The notes under the pieces: model-generated | Told to the model about the DNA's origin: nothing | Databases searched by the model: none | The model's input: the letters and a program-made list of their open reading frames with translations, nothing else | Assembly: GCF_021596505.1 (NCBI RefSeq) | Contig: NZ_PJIZ01000022.1 | Span: 24,510 to 88,509 of the forward strand | Length of the DNA stretch: 64,000 nt | Direction: 5' to 3' | From: Nostoc sp. CMAA1605 | GTDB taxonomy: Bacteria; Cyanobacteriota; Cyanobacteriia; Cyanobacteriales; Nostocaceae | Position numbers and translations under genes: made by a program | Shown here: piece by piece, positions 16,482 through 26,582 of the stretch | Numbering within the stretch: position 1 is the first letter of the stretch | How the letters are laid out: the number at the start of each line of letters is the position of its first letter

Positions 16482-17546
16482 TCACATTCTTCCAGACACC
16501 ACAGAAACTTTCCGTTGACTAACTGTTGTAGAACTGCTCCTTTCCACTAAAAACGGCGATAACAGCAGGTTTTCTACAGTTTTTCCTTGAAATAATTCCA
16601 GTAGCATTGTCATAGCCAATTGACCCATTTCTAACATTCGTTGACTAACCGTTGTCAGTGGTGGTGTAACGTAACTGCTGAGAGCCGTATTATCAAATCC
16701 CACTAGACTTAAATCTTCTGGAACTATCACACCTAATTCTTTACAAGCTAAAAGTGCGCCGACTGCCACCATATCGTTATAACAAAAAATACTAGTTACT
16801 CCTGCCTCTACTAGTTGAGAGAGCATTTCTTTACCAATATCAATGTCTTTATTTTTATAGTTTTCAGAATTGCGTTCAGGAATTGCCACCCAATGATTAT
16901 TTTGTGGTAAACCCGCATTATTAAGAGCTATTTTATACCCTTCTAAACGCTGTTGTTCGGCTTTGCTACCATCACCTACACCTAGATATCCGATGCAGGT
17001 GTGTCCTAAATCTATGAGATGTTTGACGGCTAAAGAACCACCTAGGCGATCATCTATAGAAACGGAGTGAAATATTTCACCGCGATCATCAGTATCAACG
17101 TTGATCAGAACTGTTGGTACAGTCAATTGTGTTAACTGCTTTGTGTATTGTTTACTAATGCGGGAGTCAGCTATGACAATCCCGTCTACTCTCCGATAGT
17201 GAAAATTCTCAATGGCGGCTAGTTCTTGCTCAAAGTCTCCGTGGGAAGCATTTAATAAAACATTTAAACCTGCTTGTTTGGCGACTTCTTCAATTCCCTC
17301 TACTAGTTCACCAAAAAAGGGATCAGCAATGGAAGTGACAATTACCCCAACAGTATAGGTACGTTGATTTTGTAAACTTTGGGCGATCGCATTCGGTACA
17401 TAGTTCATCTCCTGCGCTAGTCGTTTGATTTCCTCCCGCACCCTCGCACTAATCAACGGACTATCTCGTAAAGCACGGGAAACCGTGGAATGGGAAACAC
17501 CCGCTTTGCGAGCAATATCTTCAATGGACACTTTCCGTTTACTCAT
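16482..17546 (-). CDS. frtR: LacI-family transcriptional repressor, FrtR-like
   Basis: The product is 354 residues from the ATG at 17546. The longer frame to 17660 would run through two operator-like palindromes and adds hydrophobic junk, so it is rejected. The LacI helix-turn-helix is at the N-terminus (VSIEDIARKAGVSHSTVSRA, then the hinge MNYVPNAIAQSLQ). It is followed by a periplasmic-binding-protein-like sensor domain (TYTVGVIVTSIADPFFGELV, GIVIADSR, LVGFDNTALSSYVTPPLTTV). It is divergent from a Rbs-type sugar ABC operon, the same arrangement as frtR with frtABC, the fructose uptake locus of Anabaena variabilis. The sugar specificity is inferred from that arrangement, not proven. Autoregulation is likely because the operators lie just upstream. 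Confidence 0.78.
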   Translation of the reverse strand: MSKRKVSIEDIARKAGVSHSTVSRALRDSPLISARVREEIKRLAQEMNYVPNAIAQSLQNQRTYTVGVIVTSIADPFFGELVEGIEEVAKQAGLNVLLNASHGDFEQELAAIENFHYRRVDGIVIADSRISKQYTKQLTQLTVPTVLINVDTDDRGEIFHSVSIDDRLGGSLAVKHLIDLGHTCIGYLGVGDGSKAEQQRLEGYKIALNNAGLPQNNHWVAIPERNSENYKNKDIDIGKEMLSQLVEAGVTSIFCYNDMVAVGALLACKELGVIVPEDLSLVGFDNTALSSYVTPPLTTVSQRMLEMGQLAMTMLLELFQGKTVENLLLSPFLVERSSSTTVSQRKVSVVSGRM

Positions 17547-17593
17547 GTTCAGCATGGCTGTAAGTAACGTAAATAAAATTAACATATTTTTTA

Positions 17594-17641
17594 TGCACAG
17601 GTGTGCAAAAATAAAAAACATCAGTAATGCACACCTGTGCA
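17594..17641. promoter_or_regulatory. Twin palindromic operators for the LacI-type repressor
   Basis: Two 14-bp palindromes, TGCACAGGTGTGCA (17594-17607) and TGCACACCTGTGCA (17628-17641), are exact reverse complements of each other and each has dyad symmetry TGCACA-SS-TGTGCA. Their centres are 34 bp apart. They lie between the repressor start and the transporter start. Even-symmetric sites of this size are typical of LacI-family repressors, and paired sites would allow cooperative binding by two dimers or a looped tetramer. Confidence 0.85.
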
Positions 17642-17789
17642 TAAACACCACCCCTAACAATTAATCACACCAAAATTTATAGGTGTCTCTCACTCCACAA
17701 CCCATTACTTCAGCTTGGGTAGTTGGTTTGATATTTCAGAATATGAACATTTAACAGATGTAAATTCTGTTGACTTTTGTTAACTAAAA

Positions 17790-18815
17790 ATGCGTTATAG
17801 GATGTCAAGGAATGTGAATAAAATTACTTTATCAACAACTTTATTAAGTATTATCGGTAGCTCTCTTGTCGGCTGTACAAACGTTTCTCCCAATGCTGAC
17901 CTAGCCACACCAACAGAAGCTAAAAACGTTAGTGATAACAGTATACAGACTACCAAATTACGTTCCGTTGGTGTAACTCTGGGCGATTTAAGTAATCCTT
18001 TTTTCGTCGTCATGGCTAAAGGTGCAGAAAAAGCAGCGAAAAAAATTGGTGGTGATGATGTCAGAGTGACAGTAGTTTCTAGTGGCTATGACTTAAATCA
18101 GCAATTTAACCAAATTGAAAATTTCGTAGCTGCAAATACTGACATTATTATTCTCAATGCGGCTGATTCTAAAGGCATTAGACCAGCAGTTGACCAAGCT
18201 AGAAAAGCAGGCAAAATTGTCATTGCAGTAGACACAGGCGTAGACGCAGAAGTAGACGCAACCGTCACCACTAATAACTTGCAAGCCGGTGAAATTAGCT
18301 GCCAATATATTGTTGATCGCCTCCAAGGTAAAGGCAACGTAGTGATAGTTAACGGGCCACCGGTCACTTCCGTAATTCAGCGAGTGGATGGTTGCTTAAA
18401 AGTATTAACCAAATATCCCGATATCAAAATCCTATCCAAAGACCAAAACGCCGAAGGTAGCCGAGATGGGGGACTAAGAGTGATGAGTGATTTACTAGTC
18501 ACCTTTCCCAAGATAGATGCAGTCTTCGCCATCAATGATCCTAGTGGCGTAGGAGTAGATTTAGCTGCCAATCAAGCCAAACGGCGAGACTTTTTCATTG
18601 TAGGAGTTGACGGCGCACCCGAAGCCATCGAAGCGATCGCCTCTCAAGATAGCCTCTATGCAGCAACAGCTACCCAAAACCCCAGAGGAATGACAGAAAC
18701 AGCAGTTCAGGTAGGTAACGACATCTTACATGGCAAAAAGCCCGCATCACCCAACATATTGATTCCCGCCAAGCTGATCACCAAAGAGAACGTTAGTACA
18801 TCGACTGGATGGTAG
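17790..18815 (+). CDS. frtA: Sugar ABC transporter substrate-binding lipoprotein, FrtA-like
   Basis: A 341-residue lipoprotein. The signal peptide ends in the lipobox SLVGC with Cys at residue 29. The mature protein is a type I periplasmic sugar-binding protein (VGVTLGDLSNPFFVVMAKGA, IILNAADSKGIRPAVDQARK, VIVNGPPVTSVIQRVDG, VDAVFAINDPSGVGVDLAA-like segment), closest to ribose/fructose-type binders. It is the first gene of a three-gene operon. An ATG at 17802 is an alternative start. The order binder, ATPase, permease with a divergent LacI regulator supports frtA. The ligand, probably fructose or a related monosaccharide, is inferred. Confidence 0.82.
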   Translation: MRYRMSRNVNKITLSTTLLSIIGSSLVGCTNVSPNADLATPTEAKNVSDNSIQTTKLRSVGVTLGDLSNPFFVVMAKGAEKAAKKIGGDDVRVTVVSSGYDLNQQFNQIENFVAANTDIIILNAADSKGIRPAVDQARKAGKIVIAVDTGVDAEVDATVTTNNLQAGEISCQYIVDRLQGKGNVVIVNGPPVTSVIQRVDGCLKVLTKYPDIKILSKDQNAEGSRDGGLRVMSDLLVTFPKIDAVFAINDPSGVGVDLAANQAKRRDFFIVGVDGAPEAIEAIASQDSLYAATATQNPRGMTETAVQVGNDILHGKKPASPNILIPAKLITKENVSTSTGW

Positions 18816-18925
18816 GGAATGGGGCATAGGGAATGGGGCATGGGGCATGGGGGAGGGAAGAAGTAAGATTTCCTACCAACTACTCATTACTCCTTACTCC
18901 TTACTCAGCACTCAGCACTCATCAC
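18811..18925. repeat. GGGGCAT and ACTCATT/ACTCAGC heptamer runs
   Basis: Short GGGAATGGGGCAT copies followed by TTACTCC/ACTCAGC copies fill the 120-bp gap between the binding-protein gene and the ATPase gene. The array lies inside an operon and must be transcribed if the three genes share a message. Confidence 0.75.
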
Positions 18926-18934
18926 TTAATAATC

Positions 18935-20485
18935 ATGACAACAAATATTAAAACCAATTTCCCCCCGGCGACTGCCACACCTGTATTAGAAATGCAAGGG
19001 ATTGCGAAACGATTTCATGGTGTTCCGGCTTTACAGGGTGTTAATCTCACCATTTATCCAGGAGAGGTTCACGCCCTCATGGGTGAAAATGGCGCAGGTA
19101 AAAGCACATTAATGAAAATCTTAGCTGGGGCTTATATTGCCGATGAAGGTGAGATTTGCATTCATGGTCAACCTGTGCAAATTACTGATCCAGGTACAGC
19201 AAGACAAGCGGGAATTAATCTGATCTACCAAGAATTAAATGTTGCACCCAATTTAACTGTCACTGAAAACATTTTTATGGGGAGTGAGTTGCAAAAGGGT
19301 CAGTTTTTAGACCGCAAAAGCATGGAACTCGAAGCCCAACAAGTGTTAGACAGTTTGGGAGCTAGTTTTTCACCGCAGACTATAGTGGGAAAATTAGCGA
19401 TCGCAGAACAACAACAAGTCGAAATTGCCAGGGCTTTAAAAGACAACAGTCGGATTTTGGTGATGGATGAGCCAACCGCAGCCCTGTCTGACCGTGAAAC
19501 TGAGCGTTTGTTTGAGGTAATTCGCAAACTTCGCCATGATGGCATTGCTATTATCTACATCAGCCATCGTATGGAAGAAATCTATGCTCTAGCTGACCGG
19601 ATTAGTGTACTGCGAGATGGTCAATATATCGGCAGTCTCACCCGTGAGGAAATTTCCCCCCAGCGATTAGTACAGATGATGGTTGGCCGTTCCATGCAGG
19701 ACTTTTACGAACATCAACGGCAGAAAAATCCTGGAAAAGTGGTGCTAGAAGTCAGAAATATTAGTGACGGACGCAAAGTGCAGCCAACTAGTTTTCAACT
19801 GCGTGCTGGCGAAATTTTGGGATTATCGGGGTTAGTTGGTGCAGGCCGTTCCGAAATATCACGGTTGATTTTCGGTGCTGACCGCAAAATCAGTGGTGAA
19901 GTCTTCCTCAATGGCAAAAAATTAGAGATTAATTCCCCGACTGATGCCATTGCAGCTGGGATTGGCTACGTCCCAGAAGACCGCAAAGACCAAGGTTTAT
20001 TTCTGGAAATGAGTTCCCGTAAGAACATTGGACTCAATCGACTCAAACAGGATGCCAAAGCAGGTATTGTCAACTGGGGTTCAGTCAATAAAATTGCCAC
20101 GGAAGCCGTCGAAAACTTTCATATCCGACTGGCTAATTTGGAAATTAGAGCCGTGGATCTTTCCGGTGGTAATCAACAAAAACTGCTGTTAGCCCGTTGG
20201 CTAGCCATTAATCCTAGAGTCTTGATGTTGGATGAACCCACACGCGGCGTAGATATCGGCGCGAAAAGCGAAATTTACCGCATTATTAGCGATTTAGCAG
20301 CCCAAGGGGTAGCAATTCTCATGGTTTCTAGTGAACTACCAGAGATTGTGGGTATGAGCGATCGCGTTTTAGTCATGCGCGAAGGCAAGTTAGTCGGTGA
20401 ACTTGACGACACCCCAGGCAAGGAAATTACCCAAGAAAACATTATGCACTATGCAACTGGAGCATCGGAGGTATCTGCATCATGA
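18935..20485 (+). CDS. frtB: Sugar ABC transporter ATPase with two cassettes, FrtB-like
   Basis: The product is 516 residues from the ATG at 18935. The upstream in-frame extension is translated repeat DNA. Two ABC cassettes lie in tandem as in RbsA. The first has Walker [10 protein letters not shown], a signature region [15 protein letters not shown] and Walker [12 protein letters not shown]. The second has a degenerate P-loop GLVGAGRSE, intact signature LSGGNQQK and Walker [13 protein letters not shown]. Asymmetric cassettes are normal for carbohydrate uptake transporter family 2. It energises sugar import. Its stop overlaps the permease start (ATGA), implying coupled translation. Confidence 0.9.
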   Translation: MTTNIKTNFPPATATPVLEMQGIAKRFHGVPALQGVNLTIYPGEVHALMGENGAGKSTLMKILAGAYIADEGEICIHGQPVQITDPGTARQAGINLIYQELNVAPNLTVTENIFMGSELQKGQFLDRKSMELEAQQVLDSLGASFSPQTIVGKLAIAEQQQVEIARALKDNSRILVMDEPTAALSDRETERLFEVIRKLRHDGIAIIYISHRMEEIYALADRISVLRDGQYIGSLTREEISPQRLVQMMVGRSMQDFYEHQRQKNPGKVVLEVRNISDGRKVQPTSFQLRAGEILGLSGLVGAGRSEISRLIFGADRKISGEVFLNGKKLEINSPTDAIAAGIGYVPEDRKDQGLFLEMSSRKNIGLNRLKQDAKAGIVNWGSVNKIATEAVENFHIRLANLEIRAVDLSGGNQQKLLLARWLAINPRVLMLDEPTRGVDIGAKSEIYRIISDLAAQGVAILMVSSELPEIVGMSDRVLVMREGKLVGELDDTPGKEITQENIMHYATGASEVSAS

Positions 20486-21480
20486 GTCAAACTTTAAGAC
20501 CAATCAACAACAGACCCAATCAAAATTCCTCAGCTAATCGGCGCAAATCCATCAACAACTTACTGCAAGTAGCAGGGATTTTACCGATTTTAGTCATCAT
20601 CTGTATCTTATTTTCCCTGCTGAGTCCCAACTTTTTCACACCAGGTAACGCCGTCAATATCTTACGTCAGGCATCAATTAATATTGTCTTGGCAACGGGG
20701 ATGACCTTTGTGATTCTCACCGGTGGTATTGACCTTTCCGTGGGTTCAATCTTGGCCGTATCTGCGGTAGTTGCAGTTTTAGTATCTTTACTACCGGCGT
20801 TGGGTTGGTTAGCTGTACCTGCGGCTTTAGTCACGGGATTGCTTTTGGGTTTACTCAACGGTGCGTTAATTACCTTTTTGGATGTACCGCCGTTTATTGT
20901 CACCTTGGGTTCATTAACTGCCTTGCGGGGTGCGGCTTTTCTAGTTGCCAACGGTACGACAGTAATTAACCGCAACATCAATTTTGCTTGGGTGGGTAAT
21001 AGCTATGTCGGCCCTCTTCCTTGGTTAGTGATCCTCGCCTTACTGACGGTAGCTGTAAGTTGGTTTGTACTGCGACAAACAGTTTTAGGTGTGCAGATTT
21101 ACGCCGTTGGTGGTAACGAACGCGCCGCCAGATTAACCGGCATTAAAGTCAATCGCGTATTGCTATTTGTCTATGGTTTGAGTGGATTACTCTCAGGTTT
21201 AGCCGGAATTATGAGTGCTAGTCGCCTGTATAGTGCCACAGGCATTTTAGGACAGGGTTATGAATTAGATGCGATCGCAGCCGTAATTCTAGGTGGTACA
21301 AGTTTCACAGGTGGGATAGGCACTATCGGCGGTACACTCCTTGGTGCATTAATCATTGCCGTCCTCAACAACGGCCTAACTCTGCTCAATATGTCCTACT
21401 TCTGGCAACTAGTCGTTAAAGGCTTAGTCATCATCGCCGCAGTCATGATTGACAGACTCCGCAGACGTTCTCGACGTTAA
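20482..21480 (+). CDS. frtC: Sugar ABC transporter permease, FrtC-like
   Basis: A 332-residue permease with about eight to ten membrane segments and the RbsC-family motifs: [61 protein letters not shown] and [20 protein letters not shown]. It forms the membrane channel with the two-cassette ATPase. Only one permease gene is present, as usual for this subfamily, so a homodimer is expected. It is the last gene of the operon. A porin gene follows 366 bases downstream and may once have served uptake across the outer membrane. Confidence 0.9.
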   Translation: MSQTLRPINNRPNQNSSANRRKSINNLLQVAGILPILVIICILFSLLSPNFFTPGNAVNILRQASINIVLATGMTFVILTGGIDLSVGSILAVSAVVAVLVSLLPALGWLAVPAALVTGLLLGLLNGALITFLDVPPFIVTLGSLTALRGAAFLVANGTTVINRNINFAWVGNSYVGPLPWLVILALLTVAVSWFVLRQTVLGVQIYAVGGNERAARLTGIKVNRVLLFVYGLSGLLSGLAGIMSASRLYSATGILGQGYELDAIAAVILGGTSFTGGIGTIGGTLLGALIIAVLNNGLTLLNMSYFWQLVVKGLVIIAAVMIDRLRRRSRR

Positions 21481-21846
21481 AAACCACAGTTACAGGAGGG
21501 TTTGATCAGAGGCAGAGGGCAGGGTGAGGAGGGCAGGGGGAACTAAAAGTACCTCACCCGCAAGTGGCGTGATTTTTCCCCCTGCTCCCCTGCTGTTCAT
21601 TCATAACTCTCCTTCTCTCCTCTCTGCACTTTTATCGAAAAATTGGGTTGAAAACCCCGTCCTTGTACAATACTTTTCTTTTCCTTTGTTCCTTCGCGCC
21701 TTTGCGCCTTTGCGTGAGACAATTCATATTCTCAATCAGCAACGCCAAAAATTGAAACCTCTCCAACACCGATACATATAACGAGAGATTTCTAATTTTT
21801 CATGCAGATTTTTACCCATATCTAGCCAAACATCACACTACACCCA
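21481..21846. other. Gap between the sugar operon and the porin gene
   Basis: It contains G/A-rich and C/T-rich low-complexity stretches (about 21505-21625) and a CGCGCCTTTGCGCCTTTGCG run near 21695-21715, the reverse complement of the repeat near 1740. No convincing gene is seen. The 85-residue open frame inside has no start signal and repeat-like composition. The porin promoter is presumably in the last 60 bases. Confidence 0.5.
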
Positions 21847-23447
21847 ATGCTGAAACACCTTTTATCGAGTTTGCCGCTTCTATTGTTGGCATCTCCAGCC
21901 GTCCTAGCCGCACCCGTAGATAATTCTCAATCCGCAGATATCGACCAAGGACAAGTCACCTCAGTTTCTCAATTCTCCGATGTCCAACCAACGGACTGGG
22001 CATTTGCCGCATTGCAATCATTAGTAGAACGCTACGGTTGTATTGCTGGTTATCCTAACGCCACCTATCGCGGCAACCGTGCTTTAACTCGTTATGAATT
22101 CGCCGCAGGTATAAATGCTTGCTTAGACCGCATCAATGAATTAATTGCCACATCTACTAGCAATTTAGTCAATCAAGAAGACCTAGCAGTGTTGCAAAAA
22201 TTACAAACCGACTTTGCAGCCGAATTAGCAACCCTACGTGGTCGAGTAGATAGTTTAGAGGCACGTACCGCCACGTTAGAACAGCAGCAGTTTTCCACCA
22301 CTACCAAGCTGAGTGGTCAAATTATTACTGCGGTTAGCGACACATTTGGCAATAAAGTCGGCGGTACACGGGATGAATCTAACCTCTTTTTTGCCACCCG
22401 TGGCCGTCTCAACTTAGAAAGTAGTTTTACTGGCAAAGATTTATTGCGAGTCAGATTAGAATTTGGCAACTTTGCCAACAATGCAGGCTCAAGTCAAATA
22501 GCCACAGCTACAGGCACAGGCATGACACGCCTAAACTTTGATCATGATAGTAACAATGATTTATTCGTGCCGCACATTCGTTACTACTTCCCCGTCAGTG
22601 ATTCCCTCTCCTTCGTTGTTGGCCCTGTAGGTATCGGCTATAACGACATCACAGATAATGTCACACCCGCCGCGATCGCCGATGATGGTAATGGTATCCC
22701 TTCATTATTTGGGAAAAACAGTTTGCTGTTTGAGAGGGTGGCGGCGGTGCTGCTGCTAACTGGAAAATTAGCGAAGACTTGATTTTAACTCTCGGCTATT
22801 TAGCCAACAGTCCCAATAACCCCAGTCCAAAAAATGGTTTATTTGACGGCGGATACAACGCCTTAGCCCATCTTGTTTACTACGGTAAACAAGGTGCAGT
22901 AGGTGTGGCTTACTCCCAAGGATATAGCCCTGGTGGCAGTGTAGATATCACAGCCGGAAGAGGTAGTGCTTTATCTAGCGCACCTTTTGGTGATAGCATT
23001 GCCACTTCTAATAGTATGGTTGGTGTACAAGGATACTATCGGTTTTCTCCTAATTTCCAAGTTCATGCTTGGGGCGGCTATATCTGGGCAACTGCCAAGA
23101 ACTCTGGCTTCAGTAATATTTCCAACGGTAGAGGTAGCACAGATTCCTTATTCGTCAATAGTGGAGACAACGCCAACGCTTGGTTTGGGGCGATTGGGAT
23201 GTCATTTCCAGATGTGGGAGGTAAAGGCAACTTACCAGGAATTCTCTTAGGTTTACCGCCCCGTGTTACTCACAGTGATGTCCGAGAAGAAGGGGATAAC
23301 TCCTATCACATCGAAGCATTCTATCGCTTGCGACTTAACGATCATATCTCAGTGACTCCTGGTGTTTGGATGATTTTAAACCCCGAAAACAACAGTCACA
23401 ACGATACGCAATATGTAGGAGTATTACGTACAACCTTTGATTTTTAA
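21847..23447 (+). pseudogene. SLH-domain OprB-type porin, frameshifted
   Basis: A signal peptide (LLSSLPLLLLASPAVLAAP) is followed by an SLH domain (FSDVQPTDWAFAALQSLVER, then GYPNATYRGNRALTRYEFAA), a coiled coil (LATLRGRVDSLEARTATLEQ) and the OprB beta-barrel. The frame breaks at about 22735-22740. The first frame ends in non-homologous LFERVAAVLLLTGKLAKT, while the +1 frame continues as GGGGAAANWKISEDLILTLG to the normal terminal strand VLRTTFDF at 23447. Adding one G to the GGG run in GAGAGGGTGG restores a 533-residue porin. This is either a genuine recent inactivation or a homopolymer sequencing error. Such porins carry small solutes across the cyanobacterial outer membrane. Its place after the sugar operon suggests sugar entry. 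Confidence 0.88.
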
Positions 23448-23516
23448 TGATTTGAGATTTGAGATTGGGAACTTGTTCCATCTCAAATCCAAAATCTCAA
23501 ATCCAAAATCTCCAAT

Positions 23517-23909
23517 TTAAAACCTCAAATCCCTAGTTCCCCAATCCCCCATTCCCAATTCTGGCGTTAACCTCTGCTCTTCATAATTAGTAGCTTTTTG
23601 AGTCACAGCCAGCACCCCAAACACAATCGCACCCCCTAAAGCTAAAGCCAGCCACGGACGCTTACACAGAACAAAATCACGGATAATTCTAGCTAGAGGA
23701 CTGCTTTGACGACGGATTGCTGAACAAATCAGCATTTGATTCAACACAAACGGATCACGCACATAATGTCCGCTTTGACAAACCACTAGTCTTTCTTGAC
23801 AATACGGACAACTAAATAAACCGATATAAGTTTTCAATACCTTTGCCCTAGTATGTCTTTGGCAGATAGGGCAAATAACATAATGATGATCAAAGGTGTG
23901 TGTATTCAT
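23517..23909 (-). CDS. Zinc-ribbon membrane protein, 130 residues
   Basis: The N-terminal half has two CxxC knuckles, ICPICQRHT and FSCPYCQERLVVC, typical of a zinc ribbon. One hydrophobic helix follows near residues 90-105 (WLALALGGAIVFGVLAVT). I do not recognise a named family. The last 14 residues (LGMGDWGTRDLRF) are translated from a GGGGATT-type heptamer repeat and are unlikely to be ancestral. The gene ends inside that repeat. It has its own upstream region and no obvious operon partner. Confidence 0.7.
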   Translation of the reverse strand: MNTHTFDHHYVICPICQRHTRAKVLKTYIGLFSCPYCQERLVVCQSGHYVRDPFVLNQMLICSAIRRQSSPLARIIRDFVLCKRPWLALALGGAIVFGVLAVTQKATNYEEQRLTPELGMGDWGTRDLRF

Positions 23910-24023
23910 CTACATCTTCCGCTTAATCCTGTTAATTGACTCTCTTGATCTGGTGATATTAAATTCCCAAACAATACTGAGTAAGTTAAAAATTTGTGTA
24001 TAACTTAATCATTAATTACATAC

Positions 24024-24200
24024 TTACTTATCCATACTGAAAGTTATGCAAGGCTTGCAACATAAGGATATTGTAGATAGGTAAGAATCTCTAATATGAA
24101 TAATGGCAGTATAATTATTTGCTATTGGCAATATTCTCTCTATGAGAGAATCAATGTAGTCATTATTCATACCTTGATGTTGGTGTTGTTCATTAACCAT
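24024..24200 (-). CDS. Possible small protein, 58 residues
   Basis: An open frame starting MVNEQHQHQGMNNDYIDSLI is preceded by the purine-rich AAAAGAGAAGCG, which could serve as a ribosome binding site. The translation contains an amphipathic helix (YIDSLIERILPIANNY) and ends with a cysteine cluster (SLCCKPCITF). The same DNA contains an inverted repeat (ATGAATAATG / CATTATTCAT) and TTCTCTC-tat-GAGAGAA, so it could instead be a structured RNA or an intergenic hairpin. No homologue is recognised. The call is weak. Nothing else of note is visible between 23910 and 24283. Confidence 0.3.
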   Translation of the reverse strand: MVNEQHQHQGMNNDYIDSLIERILPIANNYTAIIHIRDSYLSTISLCCKPCITFSMDK

Positions 24201-24283
24201 CGCTTCTCTTTTAATTTAACCATTATCTCCAGAAACATTTAGAGCCGCAAAATTTTTTTAACTAAATCTTTGCAACCAGGTGT

Positions 24284-24530
24284 TAGGGAATGGGGAATTG
24301 GGCATGGGGCATAGGGCATGGGGCATGGCGCATGGGAGACAAGGTAGACAGGGCAGAAGGTAAGAAACACTAATGACTAATGACTAATGACTAATGACTA
24401 ATGACTAATGACTAATGACTAATGACTAATGACTATTGACTAATGACTATTGACTAATGACTATTGACTAATGACTAATGACTATTGACTAATGACTATT
24501 GACTAATGACTATTGACCATTGACTCTGAC
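24284..24530. repeat. Long TGACTAA/TGACTAT heptamer array with GGGCATG run
   Basis: GGGGCATAGGGCATGGGGCAT (24300-24330) is followed by more than twenty copies of TGACTAA and TGACTAT in alternating blocks (24373-24525). It ends about 90 bases before the ClC gene. Confidence 0.9.
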
Positions 24531-24613
24531 TTGTCTGCTGAATGAATAATGTCTCACAATAAGAGATAACAGATAAAAACTTAAATTTCTTCCTAGATTT
24601 ACCTGTTTTTTCA

Positions 24614-26491
24614 ATGACTCTATTGCCCTCTGCTGAACTGGGGAAGGCAAAGGAACAAATTGTCTTGTCTTCCTCCCCTAACCGTTTATTGCATCTCATT
24701 AACCGTTTTCAACTTTCTCCTGAAACCGTCGTGCTGTTTTTAGCTTTAATTATCGGCGGCGGTACTGGTATGGGTGTGGTGACTTTTCATTATTTAATCG
24801 AGTTGATTCACCAGCTCATGCTAGAAAATTTGATGGGTGTAATTGGGGCTTGGGGTTCTTGGACTCTAGCTTGTGTCCCCATGTTAGGTGGCTTAGTTGT
24901 AGGGTTGATGCGCTGGCGGACTCAAGATTTTGGCCCCGGACTTTCATCTTTAATTGCTGCTTCTGATGGTACAGAAATTAGACGGCAATTACGCCCAGTG
25001 ACTAAAATGTTGGCTGCATCGGTTTCTTTGGGAAGTGGTGCTTCTTTGGGGCCAGAAGGGCCGAGTGTGGAAATTGGCGCGAATTTTGGGATGTTGCTGT
25101 CTCTAATTTTGCAGGTTTCCCAGGAAAAGCGGCGTTTACTTTTGGGTGCTGGTGCGGCGGCGGGATTAGCAGCCGGATTTAATGCCCCGATCGCCGGAGT
25201 CTTTTTCGCGCTAGAAGTAGTTATGGGAGCAACTTCTTTTGCTACTTCGGCGGTGAGTATTGTGTTACTCGCCGCAGTGGTTGCAGCTTTAATTGCTCAA
25301 ATTGGTTTGGGGGCGCAACCTGCTTTTGCTTTACCGGTTTACCAAGTCCGTAGCCCTTTGGAGTTACCGATTTATTTGGGCTTGGGCTTGGGTGCTAGTT
25401 TAGTTTCTCTGATATACACACAATCAATTCGTTTAGCAAAGGCTTGTTTTGCTGGCTCAATTCCTGGCTTCAGTTTTTTTGGCAAAATTCCTCAACCCAT
25501 ACACCCCATTATCGGAGGTGTAATTGTTGGTGTTGCGGCTTTGCAATTCCCGCAAATTTTGGGTACTGGCTATGAAACAGTCCAAGCAATGCTGCAAGAT
25601 GTAGAACTTTCCCTCAATTTACTTTTAGCTTTACTACTAGTGAAATTGTTGATGACAGCTATTAGTGCAGGTAGTGGTTTTGTGGGGGGTTTGTTCGCAC
25701 CTGCAATGTTTCTGGGTGCTTCTTTAGGATCAGCTTATGCCAAGATTTTACCCCTGATTGCTCCTGGTTTTGCTGAATATATGGCTGCACCACCAGCTTA
25801 TGCAATGGTGGGAATGGCGGCTGTATTAGCTGGGAGTGTGCGCGCTCCTTTAACGGCAATTTTAATGTTGTTTGAATTAACGCGCGACTATAGAATTGTT
25901 TTGCCTTTAATGGCGGCTGTCAGTTTAAGTGTATGGCTAGTAGACCGCATTCAACCCAATGCTGATGCTAATGCCAATCTGCAACAAATTGGCCTAGCAG
26001 AGTTGAAAGATGAACAGGAGGAATTATTACAGCAAATTTTAGTAGAGGATGCAATGCTTTCTTGCCCGAAAAAACTCCCTGCTAGCTTGGGAGTTTTGGA
26101 AGCTGCAAAAGAAATGACACGCGATCGCACCCGTAGTGCTTTAGTAGTTGATGGAGCAGAACAATTAGTTGGGATACTCTCTCTAGAAGACATTAACCGC
26201 ACGCTTTCCCTATGGCAAAATTACTCTAATTCTTCCACCGAAAACCAGAGTAATTTTGCCAGTCAAACTATCATGGATATCTGTACCACTGAAATACTTT
26301 ATGCTTGGCGTGATGAACCTTTATCTGAGGCTTTTGATCGAATGACTCTCAGAGGTTTGCATCAGTTACCAGTGGTAGCACGGGATAACCATGAATTGAT
26401 TTTAGGTTTATTAGATCGAGAGCAAATCGCACTCACCTATGACTTGGCAGTTACAAGTAAAGCAATTCATGGGTTAGCCAATGGCCATTAG
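24614..26491 (+). CDS. ClC-family chloride channel/transporter with CBS domains
   Basis: A 625-residue protein with a ClC membrane domain (about residues 35-450) and a C-terminal CBS pair (about 475-610; VEDAMLSCPKKLPASLGVLE and IMDICTTEILYAWRDEPLSE). The anion-path motifs are SLGSGASLGPEGPSVEIGA, with the gating glutamate present in GPEGP, FNAPIAGVFFALEVVMG, and GGLFAPAMFLGASLG. The position that carries the inner proton glutamate in E. coli ClC (I-I-E-E) reads A-L-E-V, so the second Glu is Val, as in channel-type ClCs. The first chloride-site motif GSGIP is degenerate (GPGLS). It probably moves anions across the plasma or thylakoid membrane, with the CBS pair sensing nucleotides. It is monocistronic. 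Confidence 0.92.
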   Translation: MTLLPSAELGKAKEQIVLSSSPNRLLHLINRFQLSPETVVLFLALIIGGGTGMGVVTFHYLIELIHQLMLENLMGVIGAWGSWTLACVPMLGGLVVGLMRWRTQDFGPGLSSLIAASDGTEIRRQLRPVTKMLAASVSLGSGASLGPEGPSVEIGANFGMLLSLILQVSQEKRRLLLGAGAAAGLAAGFNAPIAGVFFALEVVMGATSFATSAVSIVLLAAVVAALIAQIGLGAQPAFALPVYQVRSPLELPIYLGLGLGASLVSLIYTQSIRLAKACFAGSIPGFSFFGKIPQPIHPIIGGVIVGVAALQFPQILGTGYETVQAMLQDVELSLNLLLALLLVKLLMTAISAGSGFVGGLFAPAMFLGASLGSAYAKILPLIAPGFAEYMAAPPAYAMVGMAAVLAGSVRAPLTAILMLFELTRDYRIVLPLMAAVSLSVWLVDRIQPNADANANLQQIGLAELKDEQEELLQQILVEDAMLSCPKKLPASLGVLEAAKEMTRDRTRSALVVDGAEQLVGILSLEDINRTLSLWQNYSNSSTENQSNFASQTIMDICTTEILYAWRDEPLSEAFDRMTLRGLHQLPVVARDNHELILGLLDREQIALTYDLAVTSKAIHGLANGH

Positions 26492-26582
26492 TTATTAGTC
26501 CTTAGTCTTTAGTCATTGATTTAACTCATTTTATGAGTCAAATATCGAGTCTAAAATCTATTGACTATTGACTATTGACTAA

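Noticed and set aside
17547..17660. N-terminal extension of the LacI-type regulator
   Set aside because: It runs through both operator palindromes and would put a hydrophobic stretch before the DNA-binding domain, unlike any LacI-family protein.
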